Shown here one piece after another: positions 1 through 7,813 of a stretch of 13,020 nt of DNA. Below the pieces are notes generated by a model. That model had not been told where the DNA came from. It saw nothing but the letters and a program-made list of their open reading frames with translations, and did not search any database. The DNA comes from Acetobacteraceae bacterium (GTDB taxonomy: Bacteria > Pseudomonadota > Alphaproteobacteria > Acetobacterales > Acetobacteraceae): NCBI GenBank assembly GCA_947476855.1, contig CANJSR010000090.1, positions 1 to 13,020 of the forward strand, in the 5' to 3' direction. How positions within the stretch are numbered: position 1 is the stretch's first letter; each line of letters starts with the position of its first letter. The position numbers and the translations under genes are program-made.

Positions 1-212
1 AGGCCGGCGTGGTCGAGAAGTCGGGCTCCTGGTTCAGCTTCGACAGCCAGCGAGTCGGTCAGGGACGGGAGAACGCCAAGCAGTTTATGCGCGACCATCC
101 CGATATCGCGACCGTCATCGAGGCCAAGATCCGCGAGCATTCCGGCATGGTCGCCAGCGCGATGCTGGTCTCTTCGGATGAGAACGACGAGGAAGCCGAA
201 GCCGCCGAATAG
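1..212 (+). CDS. recA: RecA recombinase, C-terminal part (5' end outside window)
   Basis: This is the end of the DNA recombination and repair ATPase RecA, which forms filaments on single-stranded DNA for strand exchange and SOS induction. The frame is open from the window edge (first full codon at base 3) to TAG at 210-212. The residues read [12 protein letters not shown], then [10 protein letters not shown], which are diagnostic of the RecA C-terminal region. An acidic tail ([11 protein letters not shown]) follows, typical of the autoinhibitory RecA C-terminus. The core ATPase with its Walker motifs lies upstream, out of view, so nothing can be said of its start or promoter. The end is intact: the acidic tail has normal character and a hairpin terminator follows 12 bases after the stop. 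The GTG at base 9 is an internal codon, not the start. Confidence 0.95.
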   Translation, partial: AGVVEKSGSWFSFDSQRVGQGRENAKQFMRDHPDIATVIEAKIREHSGMVASAMLVSSDENDEEAEAAE

Positions 213-224
213 GCTTCGCGCCCT

Positions 225-270
225 GATCCCGGGCTGCGCGCCCGGGATCGCCGTCTCCCCACCGTTTTTT
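225..270 (+). terminator. Probable intrinsic terminator after recA
   Basis: A perfect 9-bp stem, GATCCCGGG (225-233) with CCCGGGATC (241-249), closes a 7-base loop. It starts 12 bases after the recA stop. A run of six T (265-270) follows, but 15 bases beyond the stem rather than directly against it. It is therefore a plausible but imperfect Rho-independent terminator. The position between two genes that seem separately transcribed supports the call. Confidence 0.6.
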
Positions 271-281
271 CCCGATTTCCC

Positions 282-311
282 TTGACCGGACGCCGTTTTG
301 GCCCATATGTA
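282..311 (+). promoter_or_regulatory. Candidate promoter of the DUF2852 gene
   Basis: TTGACC at 282-287 matches the -35 consensus at five of six bases. The best -10 at a normal distance is TATGTA at 306-311 (18-base spacer), which is weak (three of six). The gene start is at 343 with a GAGGGCAGG ribosome site at 332-340. The -10 overlaps the inverted repeat at 307-331, which suggests a repressible promoter. The -10 assignment is inference only. Confidence 0.4.
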
Positions 312-331
312 AATGTATCTTACATTCACAT
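307..331. promoter_or_regulatory. Operator-like inverted repeat before the DUF2852 gene
   Basis: The arms ATGTAAATGTA (307-317) and TACATTCACAT (321-331) are reverse complements at 10 of 11 positions, with a 3-base spacer TCT. The element is AT-rich in a GC-rich surrounding, is not followed by a T-run, and sits over the candidate -10/+1 region 12 bases upstream of the start codon. This is the geometry of a binding site for a dimeric repressor, for example of TetR type. No regulator gene is in the window, so the binding protein is unknown. Confidence 0.5.
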
Positions 332-342
332 GAGGGCAGGAC

Positions 343-918
343 ATGAGTAGCAGCCCAAACTGGAACCCCCAGGGAACGGGCACCGGATGGAACCGACCCA
401 ATGGGGGCTACCAGGGGACATCCCAAGGTGCATCGGGCCCCGGTTGGCGTGATCCGCCTTGGCACGAGAGATGGGATTCCACCCGCTGGGATCCATCCCG
501 CTTCGGCCGCACGCCGATGATCGTCGCGACCGTGCTGGGTTTCATTCTGTGGTGGCCGGTCGGCCTTGTGATGCTTGGTTATCTTTGGTGGAGTGGACAA
601 ATGGGATGCTGGGGACGACGCGCGACGGCTGAGGGACCTATGGGCAATGGCTTTCCGGGCCGTTCCCCCATGAACACCTGGGCCATGTGGCGGGACCGCT
701 ATACGGGCCGGAACAGCGCCCCGCCCTCCTCGGGCAACCGTGCCTTCGACGAGTACCGGCAGGAGACGATCCGCCGGCTGGAGGAGGAACAGCAGGAGTT
801 CGCGGCCTATCTCGACCGCCTGCGGGTGGCCAAGGACAAGGCGGAGTTCGACCAGTTCATGTCCGAACGCTGGCAGCGCCCCACGACGACGCCGCCGGAA
901 CAGCCGCCCCAGCCTTGA
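343..918 (+). CDS. DUF2852 family membrane-anchored protein
   Basis: A 191-residue protein of unknown function, resembling the DUF2852 family that is common in alphaproteobacteria. Residues 1-57 are rich in Gly, Asn, Pro and Trp and look disordered. Residues 58-83 form one hydrophobic segment (start PMIVATVLGF, then WWPVGLVMLGYLWW), probably a single membrane span without a cleavable signal peptide. Residues 134-176 are charged and heptad-like: FDEYRQETIRRLEEE, then LDRLRVAKDKAEFDQFMSER. This is the most family-typical part and probably forms a coiled coil. The tail is Pro/Thr-rich. The ATG at 343 is supported by GAGGGCAGG just upstream and by the promoter and palindrome before it. The gene stands alone between the recA terminator and the sucA leader. 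The family assignment is from memory of the sequence pattern; no function is proposed. Confidence 0.8.
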   Translation: MSSSPNWNPQGTGTGWNRPNGGYQGTSQGASGPGWRDPPWHERWDSTRWDPSRFGRTPMIVATVLGFILWWPVGLVMLGYLWWSGQMGCWGRRATAEGPMGNGFPGRSPMNTWAMWRDRYTGRNSAPPSSGNRAFDEYRQETIRRLEEEQQEFAAYLDRLRVAKDKAEFDQFMSERWQRPTTTPPEQPPQP

Positions 919-974
919 ACGGGACACCCCGGCTGACCTGGATCATAGCATCCGGATCGCGAATGCCTTGAATC

Positions 975-1135
975 CCGGGACGTTCCGCCGCATCTGACGG
1001 GGGACGGTCCCGGCGGTCACGGAATGAACGCCGAACCTATCAGCACCGCGCTGGGAGCAGTACTCCTGGCGCGGTCTTTGCGTGATCAGCGTGGCGCCAC
1101 CGGCTGCGATGATCTGGGTGACGGTGAAAAGGAGT
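975..1135 (+). promoter_or_regulatory. Structured 5' leader of sucA (candidate cis-regulatory RNA)
   Basis: Three hairpins lie in the 225-base gap before sucA. P1 pairs CCGGGAC (975-981) with GTCCCGG (1007-1013) and can extend inward around a bulge. P2 is a 13-bp stem (1045-1057 with 1063-1075, two G-U pairs) with the 5-base loop CAGTA. P3 pairs 1084-1095 with 1103-1114 (11 pairs, two of them G-U, one G-A mismatch) around the loop GCCACCG. The P3 loop bases CACCG (1098-1102) can pair with CGGTG (1122-1126), a possible pseudoknot that abuts the ribosome site AAAAGGAG (1127-1134). ACTCCT (1062-1067), at the loop edge and right arm of P2, is also complementary to AGGAGT (1130-1135) over the ribosome site. 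The pairings are visible in the sequence; a regulatory role is inference. P2 is followed only by CTTTG, so it is a poor terminator. Confidence 0.4.
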
Positions 1136-1143
1136 GGTGAGCG

Positions 1144-4008
1144 ATGGCCGGTATCGACGTCCTGGCGTCTGCCTTCAGCGGTGCGAATGCCGCTTTCCTG
1201 GGCGAGCAGTACGCAAGGTGGGCAACAGACCCCTCGTCGGTCGACCCGAGCTTCGGCGATCTGTTCGCCGCCATGAACGACGAAGCGCGTTCGGTGCTGG
1301 AAGAAGCGACCGGCGCCTCCTGGGCCCCGCAGGTCTCCGAGCCGGTGCCACCCCATTCCGCCCCCCCCGGGCCCACCGCGGCCTCCGCCGCCGGTGCGCC
1401 GTCCTCGGAACAGGTCCGCGCGGCGACAATCGCCTCGCTCCGCGCCCTGATGCTGATCCGCTCCTACCGCGTGCGCGGCCACCTCGAAGCCAGGCTGGAT
1501 CCGCTGGGGCTGCAAATCCCCGCCCCGCACGCCGAACTGGACTATCGCAGCTACGGCTTCACCGACGCCGACCTCGACCGCCCGATCTTCATCGACCACG
1601 TGCTGGGCCTGGAAACCGCGACGTTGCGGGAGATCATGCGGACCCTGCGCGACACCTATTGCGGCCCGATCGGCGTCGAGTTCATGCACATCCAGGACCC
1701 GGAGCAGAAATCCTGGGTCCAGCGCAAGGTGGAGGGCGCACCTTGGCTGAACGCCATCGATGCCGCCGGCAAGCGCAAGATCCTGCGCGAACTGACCGAA
1801 GCCGAGGGGTTCGAGGCCTTCTGCCAGCGTCGCTACGTCACCACCAAGCGCTTCGGCCTGGAAGGCGGAGAGGTCACCATCCCCTCCCTGCACGCGATGA
1901 TCGAGACCGCGGCGCAGGCCGGCGTGCAGGAAATCGCCATCGGCATGCCCCATCGCGGCCGACTGAACACGCTGGTCAATATCGTCAAGAAACCCTTGCC
2001 CGCGGTGTTCTCCGAGTTCGGCGGTGAGAGCTTCAAGCCCGAAGACGTCCAAGGCTCGGGCGACGTGAAGTACCATCTCGGCACCTCGGTCGACATGGAG
2101 ATCGCCGGGCGGACCGTCCATCTGTCCCTGCAACCCAACCCGTCGCACCTGGAAGCGGTCGATCCCGTCGTCGTCGGCAAGGTGCGCGCCCGCCAGGACA
2201 GGGCCGGGGATACGCAGCGCCGGTCCTCGGTCATGGCGATCCTGATGCATGGCGACGCCGCCTTCGCCGGCCAGGGCCTGGTCTATGAGACCCTGGCCAT
2301 GAGCCAGTTGATCGGCTACCGCACCGGCGGGACGATCCATCTGATCGTCAACAACCAGATCGGCTTCACCACCGTCCCCGCCCATGCCTATTCGGGCCTG
2401 TACTGCACCGACGTCGCGAAATCGATCCAGGCGCCGATCCTGCACGTGAACGGCGACGACCCCGAAGCGGTCATCTTCTGCTCCCGCATGGCGGCCGAGT
2501 TCCGCATGCGCTTCGCCACCGACATCGTGCTGGATATCGTCTGCTATCGCCGCCACGGCCATAATGAGACAGACGAGCCCGCCTTCACCCAGCCGATCAT
2601 GTACCGCGCGATCGGGCAGAAGAAGACGACCCGCGCTCTGTACGCCGAACGCCTGGCCGCCGAGGGCACGGTCCCGGCGAACGAAGCCCAGGCGATGTGG
2701 GACGAATTCGCCCGCACCCTGGAAGACGCCAACGCCGCCGGCAAATCCTACAAGCCCAACAAGGCCGACTGGCTGGAAGGCCACTGGTCCGGCTTTCACC
2801 CCGCGGACACCGAGTTCGAGCGGCATGAGGACACGACCGCCGTTCCCCTCCAGACCCTCAAGCAGGTGGGCGTGGCGCTCGCCCGCGTGCCGGCGGGCTT
2901 CGACCTCAACAGCAAGATCGCCCGCCAGCTCGATGCCAAGCAGGCGATGGTCGACACCGAACAGGGCGTCGACTGGGCGACCGGGGAAGCGCTCGCCTTC
3001 GGGACCCTGCTGCTGGAAGGCAGCCGCGTGCGGCTGTCGGGGGAAGACTGCCAGCGCGGTACCTTCAGCCAGCGCCACACCGTGCTGATCGACCAGACCA
3101 ACCAGCATGAATACGTGCCGCTGAACAACATCGCCGCCAGCCAGGCGAAGATCGAGATCTACAACTCCCTGCTGTCCGAAGCGGGCGTGCTGGGCTTCGA
3201 ATACGGCTACTCGCTCGCCGATCCGCGCACGCTGGTACTGTGGGAGGCGCAGTTCGGCGACTTCGCCAATGGCGCGCAGGTGATCATCGACCAGTTCCTC
3301 GCCAGCGGAGAGACCAAGTGGCTGCGGATGTCCGGCCTGGTACTCCTCCTCCCCCACGGCCACGAAGGCCAGGGCCCCGAGCACTCATCCGCTCGGCCGG
3401 AGCGCTATCTCCAGCTCTGCGCCGAACGGAACATGTATGTCTGCAACCTGACGACGCCAGCCAACTACTTCCACGCGCTGCGCCGGCAGATTCATCGCAA
3501 CTTCCGCAAGCCCTTGGTGATCTTCACGCCGAAGTCTCTGTTGCGGCACAAGCTCGCGGTGTCGCCCCTGGCCGACATGGCCGACGGCAGCGCCTTCCAG
3601 TTCGTCATCCCCGAAACCGACGCGATCGCCCCACCCGAGAAGGTGCGCCGGGTCGTGATCTGCACCGGCAAGGTCTACTACGACCTGCTGGCCGAACGGC
3701 GGGCACGCAAGGCGGACGACGTGGCGCTGATCCGGCTGGAGCAGATGTATCCGTTCCCGGAGAACACGCTGGGCCGCATCCTCGCCCCCTATTCCAACGC
3801 CGAGGTCATCTGGTGCCAGGAAGAGCCCGAGAACATGGGCGCCTGGCAGTTCGTCGACCGCCGCATCGAAAAGGTGCTGGTCAGGAACGGCGGCAAGGCG
3901 CAGCGTCCGCGCTTCGTGGGACGCGAGGGCGCGGCAAGCCCGGCGACCGGCCTCGCGCGGACCCATGCGGCGGAACAGGCCGCCTTGGTTGCCAGCGCGT
4001 TGGAATAA
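1144..4008 (+). CDS. sucA: 2-oxoglutarate dehydrogenase E1 component (SucA/OdhA)
   Basis: E1 is the ThDP-dependent subunit that decarboxylates 2-oxoglutarate and transfers the succinyl group to the E2 lipoyl arm in the cytoplasmic TCA-cycle complex. The product has 954 residues, close to the usual 930-990. The N-terminal E2-binding segment is at residues 10-37 (SGANAAF, then DPSSVDPSF). A Pro/Ala linker follows around 67-90, and the conserved MPHRGRLN is at about 268-275. The ThDP/Mg site runs from HGD (369-371) to NNQIGFTT (from 403). The signature PHGHEGQGPEHSS begins at 737, and the transketolase-like C-terminal part includes PRFVGREGAASPATG. The ATG at 1144 is set by AAAAGGAG at 1127-1134 and by the family-typical N-terminus. 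It is the first gene of sucA-sucB-lpd, and its structured leader may regulate it. A C8 run at 1361-1368 falls in the linker; the frame is intact. Confidence 0.97.
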   Translation: MAGIDVLASAFSGANAAFLGEQYARWATDPSSVDPSFGDLFAAMNDEARSVLEEATGASWAPQVSEPVPPHSAPPGPTAASAAGAPSSEQVRAATIASLRALMLIRSYRVRGHLEARLDPLGLQIPAPHAELDYRSYGFTDADLDRPIFIDHVLGLETATLREIMRTLRDTYCGPIGVEFMHIQDPEQKSWVQRKVEGAPWLNAIDAAGKRKILRELTEAEGFEAFCQRRYVTTKRFGLEGGEVTIPSLHAMIETAAQAGVQEIAIGMPHRGRLNTLVNIVKKPLPAVFSEFGGESFKPEDVQGSGDVKYHLGTSVDMEIAGRTVHLSLQPNPSHLEAVDPVVVGKVRARQDRAGDTQRRSSVMAILMHGDAAFAGQGLVYETLAMSQLIGYRTGGTIHLIVNNQIGFTTVPAHAYSGLYCTDVAKSIQAPILHVNGDDPEAVIFCSRMAAEFRMRFATDIVLDIVCYRRHGHNETDEPAFTQPIMYRAIGQKKTTRALYAERLAAEGTVPANEAQAMWDEFARTLEDANAAGKSYKPNKADWLEGHWSGFHPADTEFERHEDTTAVPLQTLKQVGVALARVPAGFDLNSKIARQLDAKQAMVDTEQGVDWATGEALAFGTLLLEGSRVRLSGEDCQRGTFSQRHTVLIDQTNQHEYVPLNNIAASQAKIEIYNSLLSEAGVLGFEYGYSLADPRTLVLWEAQFGDFANGAQVIIDQFLASGETKWLRMSGLVLLLPHGHEGQGPEHSSARPERYLQLCAERNMYVCNLTTPANYFHALRRQIHRNFRKPLVIFTPKSLLRHKLAVSPLADMADGSAFQFVIPETDAIAPPEKVRRVVICTGKVYYDLLAERRARKADDVALIRLEQMYPFPENTLGRILAPYSNAEVIWCQEEPENMGAWQFVDRRIEKVLVRNGGKAQRPRFVGREGAASPATGLARTHAAEQAALVASALE

Positions 4009-4062
4009 GCCCCGGAACACCCTTTTTTATCGGAACGTCTGACCAGGACGGGAGAAATTGAG

Positions 4063-5367
4063 TTGCCTGCAGATATCGTCGTGCCCCCTCTGGGCGAAAG
4101 CATTGCCACAGCCACCATCTCGCGCTGGCTCTCCCAGGCCGGCGACCAGGTCGTCCAGGACCAGCCGGTGGCTGAGCTGGAGACCGACAAGGTCACGGTA
4201 GAGCTGCTCGCGCCGGCGACCGGCACCATGGGCGCGATCCTGATCGCCGAGGGTGCCGAGGTGAAGATCGGAGAGGTCGTCGGCTCGGTGGACGTCCAGG
4301 GCGCCGCGGCAGCCACGGCGAAGCCGGTTGCTCCGCCCGCCCCCGCTGCTGCCCCTGCCCCGGTTGCGCCGCCCCCGGTTGCCGCCGCCCCAGCCCCCGA
4401 GCGACCGGCCGCCAATCCGCCGGCGGGGATCGTGCCGCCGCCGCGCCCCGTGGGTCCCGTCTCCCGCCCCGCCACCGGACAGGCGCATGCGCCGCTGCCG
4501 GCCGCGGCGAAGCTGATCGAGGAGAACAATGTCACCCCAGCCGCTGTCGGTGACGGCAGCGGCAAGGACGGCCGGATCACCAAGGGCGACGTGCTGGCCT
4601 TCCTCGCCCGTCCGGCCGCCCCGGCGCCTGCCCCCGCGGCGCCCAAGCCTGCGCGCGGCGATGACCCGCGGGAACAGCGCGTGCGGATGACGCGGCTGCG
4701 CAAGACCATCGCCTCCCGCCTCAAGGAAGCGCAGAACAACGCCGCGATGCTGACCACCTTCAATGAGGTGGACATGTCGGCGGTGATGGCGCTGCGCAAC
4801 GAATACCGCGACGCCTTCGAAAAGAAGAACAAGGGCGTGCGGCTGGGCTTCATGTCCTTCTTCGTGCGCGCCTGCTGCGTGGCGCTGAAGGAATTCCCCG
4901 CGGTCAACGCCGAGATCGACGGCGACGACATCGTCTACAAGAACTTCGTCCACATGGGCATCGCCATCGGCGGCGCGAGCGGCCTGGTGGTGCCGGTGCT
5001 GCGCGACGCCGACCAGATGGGCTTCGCCGCGATCGAGGGCGCCATCGCCGATTTCGGCAAGCGTGCGCGCGACGGGTCTCTGAAGCTCGATGACCTGACC
5101 GGCGGGACGTTCAGCATCACAAATGGCGGCATCTACGGCTCTCTGATGTCGACGCCGATCCTGAATCCGCCGCAATCGGCGATCCTGGGGATGCACAAGA
5201 TCCAGGAACGCCCGATGGTCGTGGGCGGCAAGATCGAGGTCCGGCCGATGATGTACCTGGCCGTGTCCTACGACCACCGGATCATCGACGGGCGGGAAGC
5301 GGTGTCGTTCCTCGTTCGGGTGAAGGAAGGGATCGAGGACCCGCGGCGCCTGCTGCTCGACCTCTGA
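4063..5367 (+). CDS. sucB: Dihydrolipoyllysine succinyltransferase, E2 of 2-oxoglutarate dehydrogenase (SucB/OdhB)
   Basis: E2 forms the core of the complex and passes the succinyl group from lipoate to CoA. The product has 434 residues. The lipoyl domain is at 1-80 with the lipoylated lysine K43 in [10 protein letters not shown]. An Ala/Pro linker (about 82-143) leads to the peripheral E3/E1-binding domain (about 145-182, [12 protein letters not shown] to [12 protein letters not shown]). A second Ala/Pro linker precedes the catalytic domain (about 205-434), which contains DHRIIDG with H405 and D409. The start is TTG at 4063, preceded by GGGAGAA at 4050-4056. No ATG or GTG exists in frame between the sucA stop and this codon, and the lipoyl domain begins at once ([12 protein letters not shown]). 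The gene lies 54 bases after sucA in the same frame, almost certainly in the same transcript. A TTG start may lower translation relative to sucA. Confidence 0.96.
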   Translation: MPADIVVPPLGESIATATISRWLSQAGDQVVQDQPVAELETDKVTVELLAPATGTMGAILIAEGAEVKIGEVVGSVDVQGAAAATAKPVAPPAPAAAPAPVAPPPVAAAPAPERPAANPPAGIVPPPRPVGPVSRPATGQAHAPLPAAAKLIEENNVTPAAVGDGSGKDGRITKGDVLAFLARPAAPAPAPAAPKPARGDDPREQRVRMTRLRKTIASRLKEAQNNAAMLTTFNEVDMSAVMALRNEYRDAFEKKNKGVRLGFMSFFVRACCVALKEFPAVNAEIDGDDIVYKNFVHMGIAIGGASGLVVPVLRDADQMGFAAIEGAIADFGKRARDGSLKLDDLTGGTFSITNGGIYGSLMSTPILNPPQSAILGMHKIQERPMVVGGKIEVRPMMYLAVSYDHRIIDGREAVSFLVRVKEGIEDPRRLLLDL

Positions 5368-5392
5368 TCCTTCCGACGCCCGCAAGGGCCGT

Positions 5393-5412
5393 GGGGGCAC
5401 CGCCACGCCCCC
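5393..5412 (+). other. GC hairpin between sucB and lpd
   Basis: GGGGGC (5393-5398) pairs with GCCCCC (5407-5412) across an 8-base loop in the 74-base spacer. There is no T-run, so termination is unlikely. It may stabilise the sucB end of the message or dampen read-through into lpd. In DNA this rich in G and C it may equally be incidental. Confidence 0.25.
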
Positions 5413-5441
5413 TCCCGCTCCACCGATGAGAGGTCCCCTCC

Positions 5442-6833
<1,392 letters not shown>

Positions 6834-6857
6834 AGGGGCGAGGATAGCAGTTCGGCG

Positions 6858-6906
6858 GCTGCCTTACTGGCAGCGCGCTCGGCCGGCCGGGCGAGAAGCA
6901 CGCCCG
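6858..6906. terminator. Hairpins in the convergent gap between lpd and the DUF1178 gene
   Basis: The 84-base gap between two converging genes holds two small stems. GCTGCC (6858-6863) pairs with GGCAGC (6869-6874) across TTACT, and CGGGCG (6888-6893) pairs with CGCCCG (6901-6906) across a 7-base loop. Neither is followed by a T-run on either strand. The position suggests a bidirectional end of transcription, but the sequence is not a classical terminator. Confidence 0.3.
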
Positions 6907-6917
6907 CCAGCCCAACG

Positions 6918-7394
6918 CTACCCGTCGGCGCGGGGGACCCAGGGGATGTTGGTGACGTCGATGCCCTCATCGGCGAGGGACTCTGCCTCGTCCTTCGTGG
7001 CTTCCCCGTAGATGCCGCGCTTGTCGGTTTCCCCTCGGTGCATCCGGCGGGCCTCCTCGGCGAATTCCGGGCCGACATAGTCGCAGTTCTTCTCGACCTC
7101 GGCCCGCATGCGCTGCAGCAGCGCGAAGACCTGGGCGGGCATCCGTTCCGGCGCGACCGGCACCTGTGCGGGCTCAACCGTCGTGGGGACCTGCGGTTCG
7201 GCGTGCTGCTCCCGCACCGTCGCGGTTTCGCGCGTCGAGACCGCCGGCGCCATCAGTGCGCGCGTGACCTTGGTATCGCCGCAGACGGGGCATTCGACCA
7301 AGCCACGCTTCGCCTGCTTGTCGAAGGTGGTGCTGTCCTTGAACCAGCCGTCGAATTCGTGATCCTGGCTGCAACGCAGTTGGTAATGGATCAT
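6918..7394 (-). CDS. DUF1178 family protein with zinc-ribbon-like cysteines
   Basis: A 158-residue protein resembling the DUF1178 family of proteobacteria; its function is not known. The N-terminal part is the conserved one: IHYQLRCSQDHEFDGWF at 2-18, then GLVECPVCG at 31-39. C8, C35 and C38, possibly with H12, look like a small metal-binding knuckle. Residues 50-100 are rich in Ala, Pro, Thr and Val and are probably a linker. The C-terminus (EKNCDYVGPEFAEEARRMHRGE, then GIYGEAT) is again family-typical. The start is ATG at 7394, with AGGACAGG just upstream on the minus strand. It lies 104 bases downstream of grxC. From memory, these two families are frequent neighbours in alphaproteobacteria, often with a nitrilase-family gene between them, which is absent here. 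A link to redox or metal handling is only inferred from this neighbourhood. Confidence 0.85.
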   Translation of the reverse strand: MIHYQLRCSQDHEFDGWFKDSTTFDKQAKRGLVECPVCGDTKVTRALMAPAVSTRETATVREQHAEPQVPTTVEPAQVPVAPERMPAQVFALLQRMRAEVEKNCDYVGPEFAEEARRMHRGETDKRGIYGEATKDEAESLADEGIDVTNIPWVPRADG

Positions 7395-7466
7395 GCCTGT
7401 CCTGACTCAGCGATGGCCCCGGGGGCTGCCCTGGGGGGCTTATATGCCCCTGTCACATGGCAGCGG

Positions 7467-7493
7467 CTGGCACTCCTGGCAAGGGAGTGCCAG
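7467..7493 (-). other. Perfect 10-bp hairpin after grxC
   Basis: CTGGCACTCC (7467-7476) is the exact reverse complement of GGAGTGCCAG (7484-7493), with 7 bases between. On the minus strand it begins 5 bases after the grxC stop codon. No T-run follows in that direction, so it is either a weak terminator or a 3'-end stabilising stem that trims the grxC message from the DUF1178 message. A smaller stem (GGGGC 7435-7439 with GCCCC 7446-7450) lies further along the same 104-base gap. Confidence 0.5.
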
Positions 7494-7498
7494 TCCGG

Positions 7499-7759
7499 TT
7501 ACGCCACCTTCAGCAGGGGATCGAGCTTGCCGGCCCGATCCAGCGCCACGAGATCATCGCAGCCGCCGATATGGCGGTCTCCGATGAAGATCTGCGGCAT
7601 CGTCGTCCGCCCGCCGGAGCGCGCCCGCGCGTCCTCACGCTCCGTCGACCCATGCGGGGCGTTGATCTCGGTGAAGGTGGCACCCTTGGTGGTCAGCAGA
7701 TGCACCGCGCGTTCGCAGAACGGGCACCAGGGTTGGGTGTAGATCACGATCTCTGGCAT
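7499..7759 (-). CDS. grxC: Glutaredoxin 3
   Basis: A small cytoplasmic dithiol glutaredoxin that reduces disulfides and glutathione-mixed disulfides with electrons from glutathione. It has 86 residues, close to E. coli Grx3 (83). The active site is WCPFC with C12 and C15. The cis-proline is P55 in TTMPQIFI, part of the glutathione-binding groove, followed by GDRHIGGCDDL (60-70), the conserved GG and acidic pair. The start is ATG at 7759 with GTGAGG upstream on the minus strand. It lies 54 bases after the ABC ATPase gene in the same direction, so read-through from the transporter genes is possible. Its functional partner is more likely the DUF1178 side. Confidence 0.94.
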   Translation of the reverse strand: MPEIVIYTQPWCPFCERAVHLLTTKGATFTEINAPHGSTEREDARARSGGRTTMPQIFIGDRHIGGCDDLVALDRAGKLDPLLKVA

Positions 7760-7813
7760 GGAACCTCACTTGTTGCCGCATGATGTGAGACGAAGCCGTC
7801 CCCATGCAAGACG

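Noticed and set aside
1361..1368. C8 homopolymer in sucA as a phase-variation tract
   Set aside because: It encodes part of a Pro-rich linker, the frame is intact, and a core TCA gene is an unlikely target for phase variation. High GC explains it.
943..3384. 813-codon open frame on the minus strand opposite sucA
   Set aside because: It is a shadow of sucA: high GC makes the antisense frame stop-poor. Its product is low-complexity, rich in Gly, Val, Asp and His, with no domain, while the plus strand encodes an unmistakable SucA.
4023..4028. T6 run between sucA and sucB as a terminator
   Set aside because: No stable stem precedes it, and sucB must be transcribed with sucA for the complex. The run is probably incidental.
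4027..5406. 459-codon minus-strand frame opposite sucB, and a similar 519-codon frame opposite lpd (5268-6827)
   Set aside because: Both are antisense shadows of the E2 and E3 genes, rich in Arg, His, Gly and Asp, with no recognisable motif or ribosome site.
7439..7444. TATAAG on the minus strand as a -10 box for the DUF1178 gene
   Set aside because: No -35-like sequence lies 16-18 bases upstream, and the bases form the loop edge of a small stem.
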